Below are positions 42,467 through 51,016 of a stretch of DNA of 64,000 nt, piece after piece. Below the pieces are notes generated by a model. It saw only the letters and a program-made list of their open reading frames with translations, did not search any database and had not been told where the DNA came from. Each line of letters starts with the position of its first letter. The stretch's first letter is position 1. The translations under genes and the position numbers were made by a program. The stretch is from Shimia_B sp038527375 (GTDB lineage: Bacteria; Pseudomonadota; Alphaproteobacteria; Rhodobacterales; Rhodobacteraceae), in assembly GCA_038527375.1 (NCBI GenBank), contig JBCBFU010000004.1, forward strand, positions 1 through 64,000, in the 5' to 3' direction.

Positions 42467-44260
42467 ATGAAAATGACCACTGAAGAAGCCTTTGTGAAAG
42501 TGCTTCAGCGCCACGGCATCGAACATGCCTTTGGTATTATCGGGTCGGCCATGATGCCGATTTCGGACCTCTTCCCCGTCGCAGGGATCAAGTTCTGGGA
42601 CTGCGCGCACGAAGGCTCTGCCGGCTTCATGTCGGACGGCTACACCCGCGCCACCGGCAAGATGTCGATGATGATCGCCCAGAACGGCCCGGGCATCACG
42701 AACTTCGTGACGGCGGTGAAAACGGCCTACTGGAACCACACGCCTTGTCTCTTGGTCACGCCGCAGGCTGCCAACAAGACAATCGGCCAAGGTGGCTTTC
42801 AGGAAATGCCGCAGATGAACCTTTTTGCCGACTGCGTGGCCTACCAGGAAGAAGTCCGCGACCCGTCGCGCGTTGTGGAGGTTCTGACCCGCGTGATCGC
42901 ACAGGCGAAACGGTTGTCCGGCCCCGCCCAGTTGAACATCCCGCGTGATTTCTGGACGCAGGTCATCGATACCGAGATCGTCGATCCCATCGAATTCGAA
43001 CGCAGCCCGGGCGGCGAGAACTCGGTCGCGAAAGCCGCCGACATTCTGTCGAACGCCAAGAACCCTGTGATCCTGAACGGCGCGGGCGTTGTCCTGTCCG
43101 AAGGCGGGATCGAGGCATCGCGCATTCTGGCCGAGCGGCTCGATGCCCCGGTCTGCGTTGGGTATCAGCACAACGACGCGTTCCCCGGCAACCACCCGCT
43201 CTTTGCCGGGCCGCTGGGCTATAACGGCTCGAAGGCCGGGATGGAGTTGATCAAGGACGCCGACGTCGTGTTGTGCCTCGGGACGCGCTTGAACCCGTTT
43301 TCGACATTGCCGGGCTACGGTATGGACTATTGGCCCAAGGATGCGACCATCATCCAGGTCGACATCAACCCTGACCGGATCGGCCTGACCAAAAAGGTTA
43401 CCGTGGGCATCGTGGGTGACGCGGCCAAAGTCGCCGAAGGTATCACACGCCAGCTGTCCGACACGGCAGGCGATGCAGGTCGCGAAGACCGCAAGGCCAA
43501 TATCGCCCAGAAGAAATCCGCTTGGGCGCAGCAATTGACCGAGATGACGCACGAGGACGACGATCCGGGCACCACCTGGAACCAGCGTGCCCGCGCGGAC
43601 AAGCCCGACTGGATGAGCCCCCGCATGGCGTGGCGCGCGATTACCGCCGCGCTCCCGCGCGACGCGATCATCAGCAGCGACATCGGCAACAACTGCGCCA
43701 TCGGCAACGCCTATCCGGACTTTGATCAAGGCCGCAAATACCTGGCACCGGGCCTGTTTGGTCCCTGTGGTTATGGTCTGCCCGCCATCGTGGGCGCCAA
43801 GATCGGTCAACCCGATGTCCCGGTGGTTGGTTTCGCTGGCGACGGTGCCTTCGGGATCGCGGTGAACGAATTGACGGCCATTGGTCGCGGCGACTGGCCG
43901 CCGGTGACGCAGATCGTCTTCCGCAACTACCAGTGGGGCGCGGAAAAGCGGAACTCGACCCTGTGGTTCGACGACAACTTTGTCGGCACCGAACTGGACG
44001 AAGAAGTATCCTATGCCGGTATCGCGCAGGCCTGCGGCCTCGAGGGCGTCGTCGCGCGCACCATGGATGAACTGACCGCCGCGTTGAACAAGGCGATCAA
44101 GGATCAGATGGAGAACGGCAAGACCACGCTGATCGAGGCGATGATCAACCAGGAACTGGGCGAACCGTTCCGTCGTGATGCGATGAAGAAGCCGGTTTCG
44201 GTTGCAGGCATCGACGCGTCGGACATGGTCCCCCAGCAGCCTGCGCAAGCTGCCGAATAA
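42467..44260 (+). CDS. xsc: Sulfoacetaldehyde acetyltransferase (597 aa)
   Basis: A thiamine-diphosphate enzyme that converts sulfoacetaldehyde and phosphate to acetyl phosphate and sulfite. It has the catalytic-glutamate region CAHEGSAGFMSDGYTRATGK, ICSSDIGNN-like text as SSDIGNNCAIGNAYPDF, and the ThDP-binding GDGAFGIAVNELTAIGRGDW. The start at 42467 gives the conserved N-terminus MKMTTEEAFVKVLQRHGIEH. The frame is open 73 codons further upstream, but that part covers the promoter elements. It follows tauR and is followed by pta across an 88-base gap with a hairpin. Confidence 0.95.
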   Translation: MKMTTEEAFVKVLQRHGIEHAFGIIGSAMMPISDLFPVAGIKFWDCAHEGSAGFMSDGYTRATGKMSMMIAQNGPGITNFVTAVKTAYWNHTPCLLVTPQAANKTIGQGGFQEMPQMNLFADCVAYQEEVRDPSRVVEVLTRVIAQAKRLSGPAQLNIPRDFWTQVIDTEIVDPIEFERSPGGENSVAKAADILSNAKNPVILNGAGVVLSEGGIEASRILAERLDAPVCVGYQHNDAFPGNHPLFAGPLGYNGSKAGMELIKDADVVLCLGTRLNPFSTLPGYGMDYWPKDATIIQVDINPDRIGLTKKVTVGIVGDAAKVAEGITRQLSDTAGDAGREDRKANIAQKKSAWAQQLTEMTHEDDDPGTTWNQRARADKPDWMSPRMAWRAITAALPRDAIISSDIGNNCAIGNAYPDFDQGRKYLAPGLFGPCGYGLPAIVGAKIGQPDVPVVGFAGDGAFGIAVNELTAIGRGDWPPVTQIVFRNYQWGAEKRNSTLWFDDNFVGTELDEEVSYAGIAQACGLEGVVARTMDELTAALNKAIKDQMENGKTTLIEAMINQELGEPFRRDAMKKPVSVAGIDASDMVPQQPAQAAE

Positions 44261-44286
44261 TTGTGGCGCAGATTGCCCATTACCGC

Positions 44287-44311
44287 GGCGGCCGTCCTTT
44301 GGGCGGCCGCC
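44287..44311 (+). terminator. Hairpin between xsc and pta
   Basis: GGCGGCCG-TCC (44287-44297) pairs with GGG-CGGCCGCC (44301-44311) over a TTT loop, an 11-bp stem with one wobble. No clear T-run follows, so partial termination or protection of the xsc message is more likely than a full stop. Confidence 0.6.
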
Positions 44312-44348
44312 TGCCTTTGCCGGGTCCAATGGGACCGGGGCACCGCGC

Positions 44349-45347
44349 ATGAGCGCGATCCTGACCGATATCCGCCAACGCGCAGCCGCGCTCGGCAAGC
44401 ATATCGTCCTGAGCGAGGGGGACGATCCCCGCATCGTCGCGGCTGCCTTCGCGGCGCACGACCAAGGCCTCGCACGTATTTCTCTGGTTGGGGACGCAGG
44501 CGTACAGGCGCAATTCGACGCCCTCGGCCTGTCGTCGGACGGAATTGATATCCACGACCCCGACACGTCACCGCTGACCGCAGAGCTGACCGAGCTTCTG
44601 GTCACGCTGCGCGCCCACAAGGGCATGACACCCGAAAAGGCGACGGTTGCTGTCCGCGACCGCCTGGTTTTCGCGGCCCTCATGGTCCGCGCCGGCAAGG
44701 CCGATGGCACGGTGGGCGGCGCGGTCGCTACAACCTCGGACACGGTGCGCGCAGCGCTCCAGATCATCGGCAAGGCCCCGCAGGCAAGGCTGGTGTCCAG
44801 TTTCTTCCTCATGGCCATGCCCGAAGGGCACCCATCGGGGCGCTCTGCCATGGTGTATTCCGACTGCGGGCTGGTGATTGACCCAAACGCCGATGAATTG
44901 GCAGCGATCGCAATCGATGCCTCCGCCTCTTTCAAGGCTCTGACCCAGACCGATCCGCAGGTGGCGATGCTGTCGTTTTCCACGATGGGCAGCGCGCGCC
45001 ATCCCAATGTGACCAAGGTCACTGACGCCCTTGCGCTGGCCAAAGCTGGCGCACCCGACCTCGCCATTGACGGAGAGCTTCAGTTCGACGCGGCCCTTGT
45101 GCCATCCGTGGGTGCCTCCAAAGCCCCCGGATCGCCGGTGGCCGGGCAGGCAAATGTCATGGTCTTTCCCAATCTCGACGCGGGCAACATCGCCTACAAG
45201 ATCACCCAGCGTCTCGGCGGTGCTGAGGCTATCGGTCCGGTGCTCCAAGGGCTCGCACGGCCCGCCAACGACCTCAGCCGCGGTTGCGTTGCCGAAGACG
45301 TGGTCAACATCATCGCGATCACCGCGTTGCAGGCAGCAACGGCATGA
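44349..45347 (+). CDS. pta: Phosphate acetyltransferase (332 aa)
   Basis: Converts the acetyl phosphate made by Xsc to acetyl-CoA. It is a short, single-domain Pta with VLSEGDDPRIVAAAF near the N-terminus, RAGKADGTVGGAVATTSDTVRAALQIIG in the middle and the C-terminal NIAYKITQRLGGAEAIGPVLQGLARPANDLSRG. The start at 44349 gives MSAILTDIRQ and the normal length; the open frame before it is the xsc-pta spacer. It completes the taurine route Tpa-Xsc-Pta. The soe genes start 111 bases downstream. Confidence 0.93.
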   Translation: MSAILTDIRQRAAALGKHIVLSEGDDPRIVAAAFAAHDQGLARISLVGDAGVQAQFDALGLSSDGIDIHDPDTSPLTAELTELLVTLRAHKGMTPEKATVAVRDRLVFAALMVRAGKADGTVGGAVATTSDTVRAALQIIGKAPQARLVSSFFLMAMPEGHPSGRSAMVYSDCGLVIDPNADELAAIAIDASASFKALTQTDPQVAMLSFSTMGSARHPNVTKVTDALALAKAGAPDLAIDGELQFDAALVPSVGASKAPGSPVAGQANVMVFPNLDAGNIAYKITQRLGGAEAIGPVLQGLARPANDLSRGCVAEDVVNIIAITALQAATA

Positions 45348-45398
45348 CCACGACCTGCGACATGACCTCTCGGCGCGCTATCGCTGCGTCAATTGCCT

Positions 45399-45426
45399 TT
45401 GACTCGGGCGTCGGGAGTATTGATAC
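45399..45426 (+). promoter_or_regulatory. Possible sigma-70 promoter for soe genes
   Basis: TTGACT (45399-45404) and TGATAC (45421-45426) are spaced by 16 bases and lie 33 bases before the soeA start. The match suggests that soeABC can be transcribed apart from xsc-pta. Confidence 0.4.
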
Positions 45427-45458
45427 ACAATTGATCCAGCAGAACGGAGACTTTGGCC

Positions 45459-48296
45459 ATGGCCCGCACACAGCCCCACGTTGATACGTCGCCCAAAGTC
45501 TCGGACGAGATCCGCAAGACGACCTGCTACATGTGCGCCTGCCGGTGCGGCATCAACGTGCACCTGAAGGACGGGCCGGATGGCAAACGACAGGTCGCCT
45601 ATATCGAAGGCAACCGCGACCACCCGGTGAACCAGGGCGTGCTGTGCGCCAAGGGATCGGCGGGGATCATGCAGGTCAATGCGCCGTCGCGTCTGCGGGC
45701 TCCGATGAAACGTGTGGGGCCGCGCGGATCGGGCAAGTTCGAAGAAATCAGCTGGGGTGAGGCGCTGCAGATCGCGACGGACTGGCTGGCCCCCATCCGC
45801 GCCGAGGCCCCACAAAAGCTCGCGTTCTTCACCGGTCGCGATCAATCGCAAAGCTTCACATCCTATTGGGCGCAGGCCTTTGGGACACCCAACTACGCTG
45901 CGCATGGCGGATTTTGTTCGGTCAACATGGCTGCAGCCGGCATCTACACGATGGGCGGCGCGTTCTGGGAATTCGGTCAGCCTGACTGGGACCACACCAA
46001 GCTCTTCATGCTGTTCGGCGTGGCCGAAGACCACGACAGCAACCCGATCAAGATGGGTCTGGGCAAGCTCAAGGCGCGCGGCGCCAAGGTCATTGGCGTG
46101 AACCCCGTGCGCTCGGGGTACAACGCCGTCGCCGACGAATGGGTCGGCATCACGCCCGGCACGGACGGCCTGTTTATCCTGGCACTCGTCCACGAACTGC
46201 TGAAAGCGGGCAAAATCGACCTCGACTACCTTGCGCACTACACGAACGCGGCGGTTCTGGTGAACGCGGATGACGGCCCCGAAAAGGGTCTGTTCATGCG
46301 TACCACAGACGGCGCGCCGATGGTGATGGATCGCAATACGGGCAAGCCGATGCCCTATGATTGCGAGGGGATCGAACCCGATCTGGCAGGCAAACTGCGC
46401 GTTGCCGGCACCACGCACCGGACCGTGTTCCAATTGATGGTCGACGAATACCTCGATCCCAAACACGCACCCGAAGCAGTCGCCGAACGCTGCGGCATCC
46501 CCGCCGCGCGGATCAAGGCGCTCGCCGCCGAAATCGCGCGGATCGCGTTCGAGGAAGAGATCGAGATCGCAACGCCGTGGACCGATTTCCGCGGGCGCAA
46601 GCACACCACGATGAAAGGCCGCCCCGTCAGCTTCCACGCGATGCGGGGCATCTCAGCCCATGCCAACGGGTTCCAGACCTGTCGCGCGTTGCACGTGCTG
46701 CAAATCCTGCTGGGATCGGTCGAGGTGCCGGGCGGCTTCCGCTTCAAACCGCCCTACCCCAAACCTGCCGAGGCGCATCCGAAACCGCATTACGGCGTTC
46801 AGCCGGGCCAACCGCTCGACGGGCCGCATCTGGGCTTCACGCATGGTCCCGATGACCTCGCGCTCGACGCCGATGGGAACCCCGCGCGGATCGACAAGGC
46901 CTATACCTGGGAAAACCCGATGTCGTCGCACGGGATGATGCACATGGTCATCTCGAACGCACATGCGGGCAATCCCTACAAGATCGACACGCTGTTCATG
47001 TACATGGCGAACATGTCGTGGAATTCGTCGATGAATACCGGCGGCGTCATGGAGATGCTGACCGACACCGATGAAAACGGCGACTACGTCATTCCGCACA
47101 TCATCTATTCGGACGCCTACAGTTCTGAAATGGTGGCCTATGCCGACCTGATCCTGCCTGACACGACCTATCTGGAACGGCACGACTGTATCTCCCTCCT
47201 CGATCGCCCGATTTGCGAGGCCGACGCCGCCGCAGACGCGATCCGCTGGCCGGTGATCGAACCGGACCGCGATGTGAAGGGCTTCCAATCGATGCTGTGC
47301 GATCTGGGCGCAAACCTCGGTCTGCCGGGTTTTGTCAACGAGGATGGCAGCCAGAAATATGCCGACTACGCCGATTATATCACCAACCACCAACGTCGCC
47401 CGGGCGTCGGGCCCTTGGCCGGTTGGCGCGGGGGCGAGGACGCCGAGAGCGGCACAGGGCGCGGTGCACCTAACCCCGATCAGATCCAAAAGTACATCGA
47501 CAACGGTGGGTTCTGGATCAAGCACGTGCCCGAGGGCGCGCTGTACTACAAACCCTGGAACATGGCCTATCAGGACTGGGCCGTCGAAACGGGCCTCTTC
47601 GACAAGGCGAGCCCCTATCTCTTCCAGCTTTATGTCGAACCGATGCGCAAGTTCCAACTTGCCGCCGAAGGTGTGGGCGACCGGCAACCGCCCGATCACC
47701 TGCGCCAGCGGATCAAGGACACGATGTCGCCCCTGCCGATCTGGTACGACACCGCGCCCGACAACCGGGGAGAGGAATTCCCGATCACGGCGCTGACCCA
47801 GCGGCCCATGGCGATGTACCATTCCTGGGGCAGCCAGAATGCGTGGCTGCGGCAAATCCACGGGCAAAACCCGCTCTTCGTACCCACAAAAATCTGGGTC
47901 GATAACAAGTTTGAAGAAGGCGAATGGGCCCGTGTGACCAGCCCCCATGGCGAAATCGTCGTGCCGGTCGCGCATATGGCTGCGCTGAACGACAACACGG
48001 TCTGGACGTGGAACGCCATCGGCAAACGCAAGGGCGCGTGGGCGCTGGATGACGACGCGCCAGAGGCCAAGAAGGGCTTCCTGCTCAACCACCTTATCCA
48101 CGAGCTTTTGCCGCCCAAAGGTGACGGTCTGCGCTGGTCGAACTCTGACCCGATCACGGGTCAGGCCGCGTGGTTCGACCTGCGCGTGCGCGTCGAACGC
48201 GCCGATGCTCCGGCCGAGGCACAACCGGCCTTCCCGCCGATTGAAAGCCCCGTGGGCAAAGGCCCCGACACCCTGCGCGTTAAGGTCTCATCATGA
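45459..48296 (+). CDS. soeA: Sulfite dehydrogenase molybdoprotein subunit SoeA (945 aa)
   Basis: A large molybdopterin subunit of the complex iron-sulfur molybdoenzyme family. The N-terminus has a [4Fe-4S] motif (Cys23, Cys26, Cys30 and Cys63 in VLCAKGS), and HGGFCSVNMAAAG carries the probable cysteine ligand to molybdenum. There is no Tat signal, in line with the cytoplasmic orientation reported for SoeA. With SoeB and SoeC it oxidises sulfite to sulfate and passes electrons to quinone. ATG at 45459 follows CGGAGA; a TTG two codons earlier is less likely. Its stop overlaps a small membrane ORF. Confidence 0.88.
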   Translation: MARTQPHVDTSPKVSDEIRKTTCYMCACRCGINVHLKDGPDGKRQVAYIEGNRDHPVNQGVLCAKGSAGIMQVNAPSRLRAPMKRVGPRGSGKFEEISWGEALQIATDWLAPIRAEAPQKLAFFTGRDQSQSFTSYWAQAFGTPNYAAHGGFCSVNMAAAGIYTMGGAFWEFGQPDWDHTKLFMLFGVAEDHDSNPIKMGLGKLKARGAKVIGVNPVRSGYNAVADEWVGITPGTDGLFILALVHELLKAGKIDLDYLAHYTNAAVLVNADDGPEKGLFMRTTDGAPMVMDRNTGKPMPYDCEGIEPDLAGKLRVAGTTHRTVFQLMVDEYLDPKHAPEAVAERCGIPAARIKALAAEIARIAFEEEIEIATPWTDFRGRKHTTMKGRPVSFHAMRGISAHANGFQTCRALHVLQILLGSVEVPGGFRFKPPYPKPAEAHPKPHYGVQPGQPLDGPHLGFTHGPDDLALDADGNPARIDKAYTWENPMSSHGMMHMVISNAHAGNPYKIDTLFMYMANMSWNSSMNTGGVMEMLTDTDENGDYVIPHIIYSDAYSSEMVAYADLILPDTTYLERHDCISLLDRPICEADAAADAIRWPVIEPDRDVKGFQSMLCDLGANLGLPGFVNEDGSQKYADYADYITNHQRRPGVGPLAGWRGGEDAESGTGRGAPNPDQIQKYIDNGGFWIKHVPEGALYYKPWNMAYQDWAVETGLFDKASPYLFQLYVEPMRKFQLAAEGVGDRQPPDHLRQRIKDTMSPLPIWYDTAPDNRGEEFPITALTQRPMAMYHSWGSQNAWLRQIHGQNPLFVPTKIWVDNKFEEGEWARVTSPHGEIVVPVAHMAALNDNTVWTWNAIGKRKGAWALDDDAPEAKKGFLLNHLIHELLPPKGDGLRWSNSDPITGQAAWFDLRVRVERADAPAEAQPAFPPIESPVGKGPDTLRVKVSS

Positions 48297-48427
48297 CCCG
48301 AACGCTCGTCATCATTTTTGCCGCCTTGGCCTTCATCGTCGGTTCTTTCGTGTGGTTTGTCGCGACATGGGACGCCGAACGCGAAGAGCCAGTGAGCCTG
48401 ATCCAAACTGAGGAGAGCGTCGCATGA
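48293..48427 (+). CDS. Small single-helix membrane protein in soe operon (44 aa)
   Basis: The ATG at 48293 overlaps the soeA stop (ATGA), and the TGA at 48425-48427 overlaps the soeB start (ATGA again). The 44-residue product has a short basic head (MTRT), one hydrophobic helix (about residues 5-25, LVIIFAALAFIVGSFVWFVA) and a soluble acidic tail. This would place the tail outside. Coupling on both sides is strong evidence that it is translated with SoeA and SoeB. It resembles small accessory subunits of membrane respiratory enzymes. No family is recognised. Confidence 0.7.
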   Translation: MTRTLVIIFAALAFIVGSFVWFVATWDAEREEPVSLIQTEESVA

Positions 48428-49164
48428 CCACGCTTCCGACCCATACCGAAAAGAAACTGGGGCTCGTCATCGACCTCGACACCTGTGTCGGCTGCCATGC
48501 CTGCGTGGTGTCTTGCAAAGGCTGGAACACCGAGAACTACGGCGCGCCCCTGTCGGACACCGACCCCTACGGGGCCGATCCGGTGGGCACGTTCCTGAAC
48601 CGTGTGCACAGCTACGAGGTGACGCCTGCCGAAGGTGCAGCCCAGCTCATCCACTTCCCGAAATCCTGTCTCCACTGCGAAGACGCGCCCTGCGTGACCG
48701 TCTGCCCGACAGGCGCAAGCTATAAGCGGGTCGAGGACGGCATCGTTCTGGTCAATGAAAGCGACTGCATCGGCTGCGGCTTGTGCGCATGGGCTTGCCC
48801 CTACGGCGCGCGCGAAATGGATCAGGTCGAAGGCGTGATGAAGAAATGCACGCTCTGCGTCGACCGCATCTACAACGAAAACCTGCCCGAAGAAGACCGC
48901 CAGCCTGCCTGCGTGCGAACCTGCCCGGCCGGCGCGCGCCACTTTGGCGATCTGGGTGACGAAAATTCGGATGTCTCCAAACTTGTCGCCGAACGCGGCG
49001 GCATGGACCTCATGCCCGAACAAGGCACGAAACCCGTCAACAAATACCTGCCACCCCGCCCCAAGGACGAGGCGATCGACGTGCTCGCGCCGTTCCTTGA
49101 ACCTGTCGCGGCAGAGCCTCAGGGCTTCCTCGGGTGGCTCGACAAAGCACTGGAGCGTATCTGA
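48424..49164 (+). CDS. soeB: Sulfite dehydrogenase iron-sulfur subunit SoeB (246 aa)
   Basis: A ferredoxin-like electron-transfer subunit with four cysteine groups: DTCVGCHACVVSCKGWN, SCLHCEDAPCVTVCPTGA, DCIGCGLCAWACPYGA and the split pair KKCTLCVDRI / PACVRTCPAGA. This pattern binds four cubane clusters, as in DmsB, PsrB and SoeB. It carries electrons from SoeA to SoeC on the cytoplasmic face of the membrane. It overlaps the small membrane ORF upstream and shares the TGATG junction with soeC. Confidence 0.92.
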   Translation: MTTLPTHTEKKLGLVIDLDTCVGCHACVVSCKGWNTENYGAPLSDTDPYGADPVGTFLNRVHSYEVTPAEGAAQLIHFPKSCLHCEDAPCVTVCPTGASYKRVEDGIVLVNESDCIGCGLCAWACPYGAREMDQVEGVMKKCTLCVDRIYNENLPEEDRQPACVRTCPAGARHFGDLGDENSDVSKLVAERGGMDLMPEQGTKPVNKYLPPRPKDEAIDVLAPFLEPVAAEPQGFLGWLDKALERI

Positions 49165-50036
49165 TGCATCCGGCACCTTCGATCATCTTCTTCACGGTCT
49201 TCTCCGGCATCGGTTTCGGCATGCTGTTCTGGCTTGGCGCAGGCTATCCTGCGGTCACCGGCTGGTCCGCCTTCGCATTCTTCGCGGTGGCCTATATCCT
49301 CGCCGTTGGCGGGCTGATCTCATCGACCTTCCATCTTGGACACCCTGAACGCGCGCTCAAGGCGTTCACCCAATGGCGCAGCAGCTGGCTGAGCCGCGAG
49401 GCATGGTCTGCGACCGTGACACTCATCCTGATGGCCATCTATGGCGCGGGTCTCGTGTTCTTTGGTCAGGCTTGGACGATCTTCGGGGCGCTCGGCGCGG
49501 TGATGTCGCTTGTGACCGTCTACACGACCTCGATGCTCTATGCGCAGTTGAAGACGGTCCCGCGCTGGCGCCAACCAACGACGCCTGCGCTTTTCCTGTT
49601 GCTCGCGGTCTCTGGCGGGGCGCTTTTGACCAATCAGCTTTGGGCGGCCTACCCCCTCTTTGTCCTGCTCTTGGTCGTGCAGGTCTATGCATGGGCCAAG
49701 GGCGACACCGCACTTGCCGGCTCTGGCACCGACATCGCCACGGCCACGGGTCTGGGTGATCGCGGAACCGTCCGCGCGTTCGAGCCGCCGCATACGGGCA
49801 AAAACTATCTCCTCAAAGAGATGGTGCACGTGATCGGGCGCAAGCACGCTGCCAAACTGCGGATCATTGCCTTTGTCCTGATTGCAGCCCCATTGCTGAT
49901 GGTCTTTGTTGACACGCCGGGCCATGCCCTTGGCGCGCTCGCCGTTCTGGTGCATGTCGCAGGTGTGTTGGTCTTGCGCTGGCTGTTCTTCGCACAGGCC
50001 GAACACGTCGTCGGGCTGTATTACGGGAAGAGATGA
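49164..50036 (+). CDS. soeC: Sulfite dehydrogenase membrane anchor SoeC (290 aa)
   Basis: A DmsC-like integral membrane protein with about eight hydrophobic helices, starting MHPAPSIIFFTVFSGIGFGMLFWLG. A conserved histidine follows the second helix (FHLGHPERALKAF). It anchors SoeAB and delivers electrons to quinone. The ATG at 49164 shares its first base with the soeB stop (TGATG). An ATG 30 bases upstream is in frame but lies inside soeB. The stop overlaps the start of the next gene (ATGA), so that gene is coupled too. Confidence 0.9.
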   Translation: MHPAPSIIFFTVFSGIGFGMLFWLGAGYPAVTGWSAFAFFAVAYILAVGGLISSTFHLGHPERALKAFTQWRSSWLSREAWSATVTLILMAIYGAGLVFFGQAWTIFGALGAVMSLVTVYTTSMLYAQLKTVPRWRQPTTPALFLLLAVSGGALLTNQLWAAYPLFVLLLVVQVYAWAKGDTALAGSGTDIATATGLGDRGTVRAFEPPHTGKNYLLKEMVHVIGRKHAAKLRIIAFVLIAAPLLMVFVDTPGHALGALAVLVHVAGVLVLRWLFFAQAEHVVGLYYGKR

Positions 50037-51016
50037 GTTTCCTACCAGGTTTTGATCCACGCTGGAGCAGTGTTGAGGATTACATCCTCGGCATCACGGA
50101 AGACATCTGGGAACGGCGTCAGATCGACAGCCTGACGCGCTATTATGCCGATGGGTTGATCGTGCGGTCGCCCGCCTCTGTCGTGGTCGGAAATGACGGG
50201 ATTATCGCGGCGACCATGGCCACGCTGGCCGAATTTCCCGACCGGCAGCTTCCGGGCGAAGACGTGATCTGGTGCGCCACCGGGGCGGACAGCTTTCTAA
50301 GCTCCCACCGGCTCTATTGCACGGCGACCCACACGGGCGCGGGCGTCTATGGCGCGCCAACTGGGCGCAAGCTGGCCTACCGCATCCTTGCCGATTGCTG
50401 GTGCCGCGAAAACGCCGTTCAGGACGAATGGCTCGTCCGGGATCAGGCCGCCATCGTTACGCAAATGGGCATGGATGTTCGCGACTGGACCCGCGATTTG
50501 ATTGCGCGCGAAGGGGGGCCGGACGCCTGCGTCAAACCGCTCAGCCCTGCGACCGATTTGGCTGGCCCCTATACAGGGCGCGGCAATGACACCGAGACGG
50601 GCGCGCGCGCGGCCGATTTGATTGCGCGGATCATGGGCGGCGATCTGTCCGTCGTCGCGTCTCAGTATGATCGGGCCTGCGCGCTCCACTACCCGGCACA
50701 CACGTCCGATGTCGGGCGCGCCGGGGCGGATGCGTTCTGGCTCAACCTCCGATCGGCGTTTCCATCAGCGCAGTTCAGTCTGGATCATGTGATCGGGCGC
50801 GATGACGCGGGCCACCCACCCCGCGCGGCCCTACGCTGGTCCCTCCATGGGCGCCATGATGGGTGGGGGCGCTATGGACGACCTTCCGGGGCCGACGTCT
50901 ATGTCTTGGGGATAACCCATCTGGAATTTGGTCCGCGCGGCGTCTCGCGGGAATGGACCCTGATCGACGACACGGCGATCTGGAAACAGATCCTTCTGGC
51001 CACAGGGACAGTCTAA
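50033..51016 (+). CDS. Two-domain SnoaL/NTF2-like protein (327 aa)
   Basis: Two NTF2/SnoaL-like domains in tandem (about residues 10-150 and 190-320). The typical helix-then-cone pattern appears as WERRQIDSLTRYYADGLIVRSPASVVVGNDGI in the first half and IMGGDLSVVASQYDRACALHYPAH in the second. SnoaL-like proteins act as cyclases, isomerases, dehydratases or hydrolases; no reaction can be assigned. The start overlaps the soeC stop (ATGA), but no sulfonate role is evident. Two more SnoaL-like genes follow in the next 9 kb, so it may belong to that system. It overlaps the convergent LacI gene by four bases. Confidence 0.75.
   Translation: MSFLPGFDPRWSSVEDYILGITEDIWERRQIDSLTRYYADGLIVRSPASVVVGNDGIIAATMATLAEFPDRQLPGEDVIWCATGADSFLSSHRLYCTATHTGAGVYGAPTGRKLAYRILADCWCRENAVQDEWLVRDQAAIVTQMGMDVRDWTRDLIAREGGPDACVKPLSPATDLAGPYTGRGNDTETGARAADLIARIMGGDLSVVASQYDRACALHYPAHTSDVGRAGADAFWLNLRSAFPSAQFSLDHVIGRDDAGHPPRAALRWSLHGRHDGWGRYGRPSGADVYVLGITHLEFGPRGVSREWTLIDDTAIWKQILLATGTV

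Noticed and set aside
44287..44311. Full transcription terminator between xsc and pta
   Set aside because: The stem is strong but no T-run follows, and pta must be expressed with xsc for the pathway to work. It is listed only as a hairpin.
42395..45067. A very long open frame (890 codons) on the strand opposite xsc and pta
   Set aside because: It is the GC-rich antisense shadow of two well-supported enzymes, crosses the xsc-pta junction, has no ribosome site and no recognisable domain.
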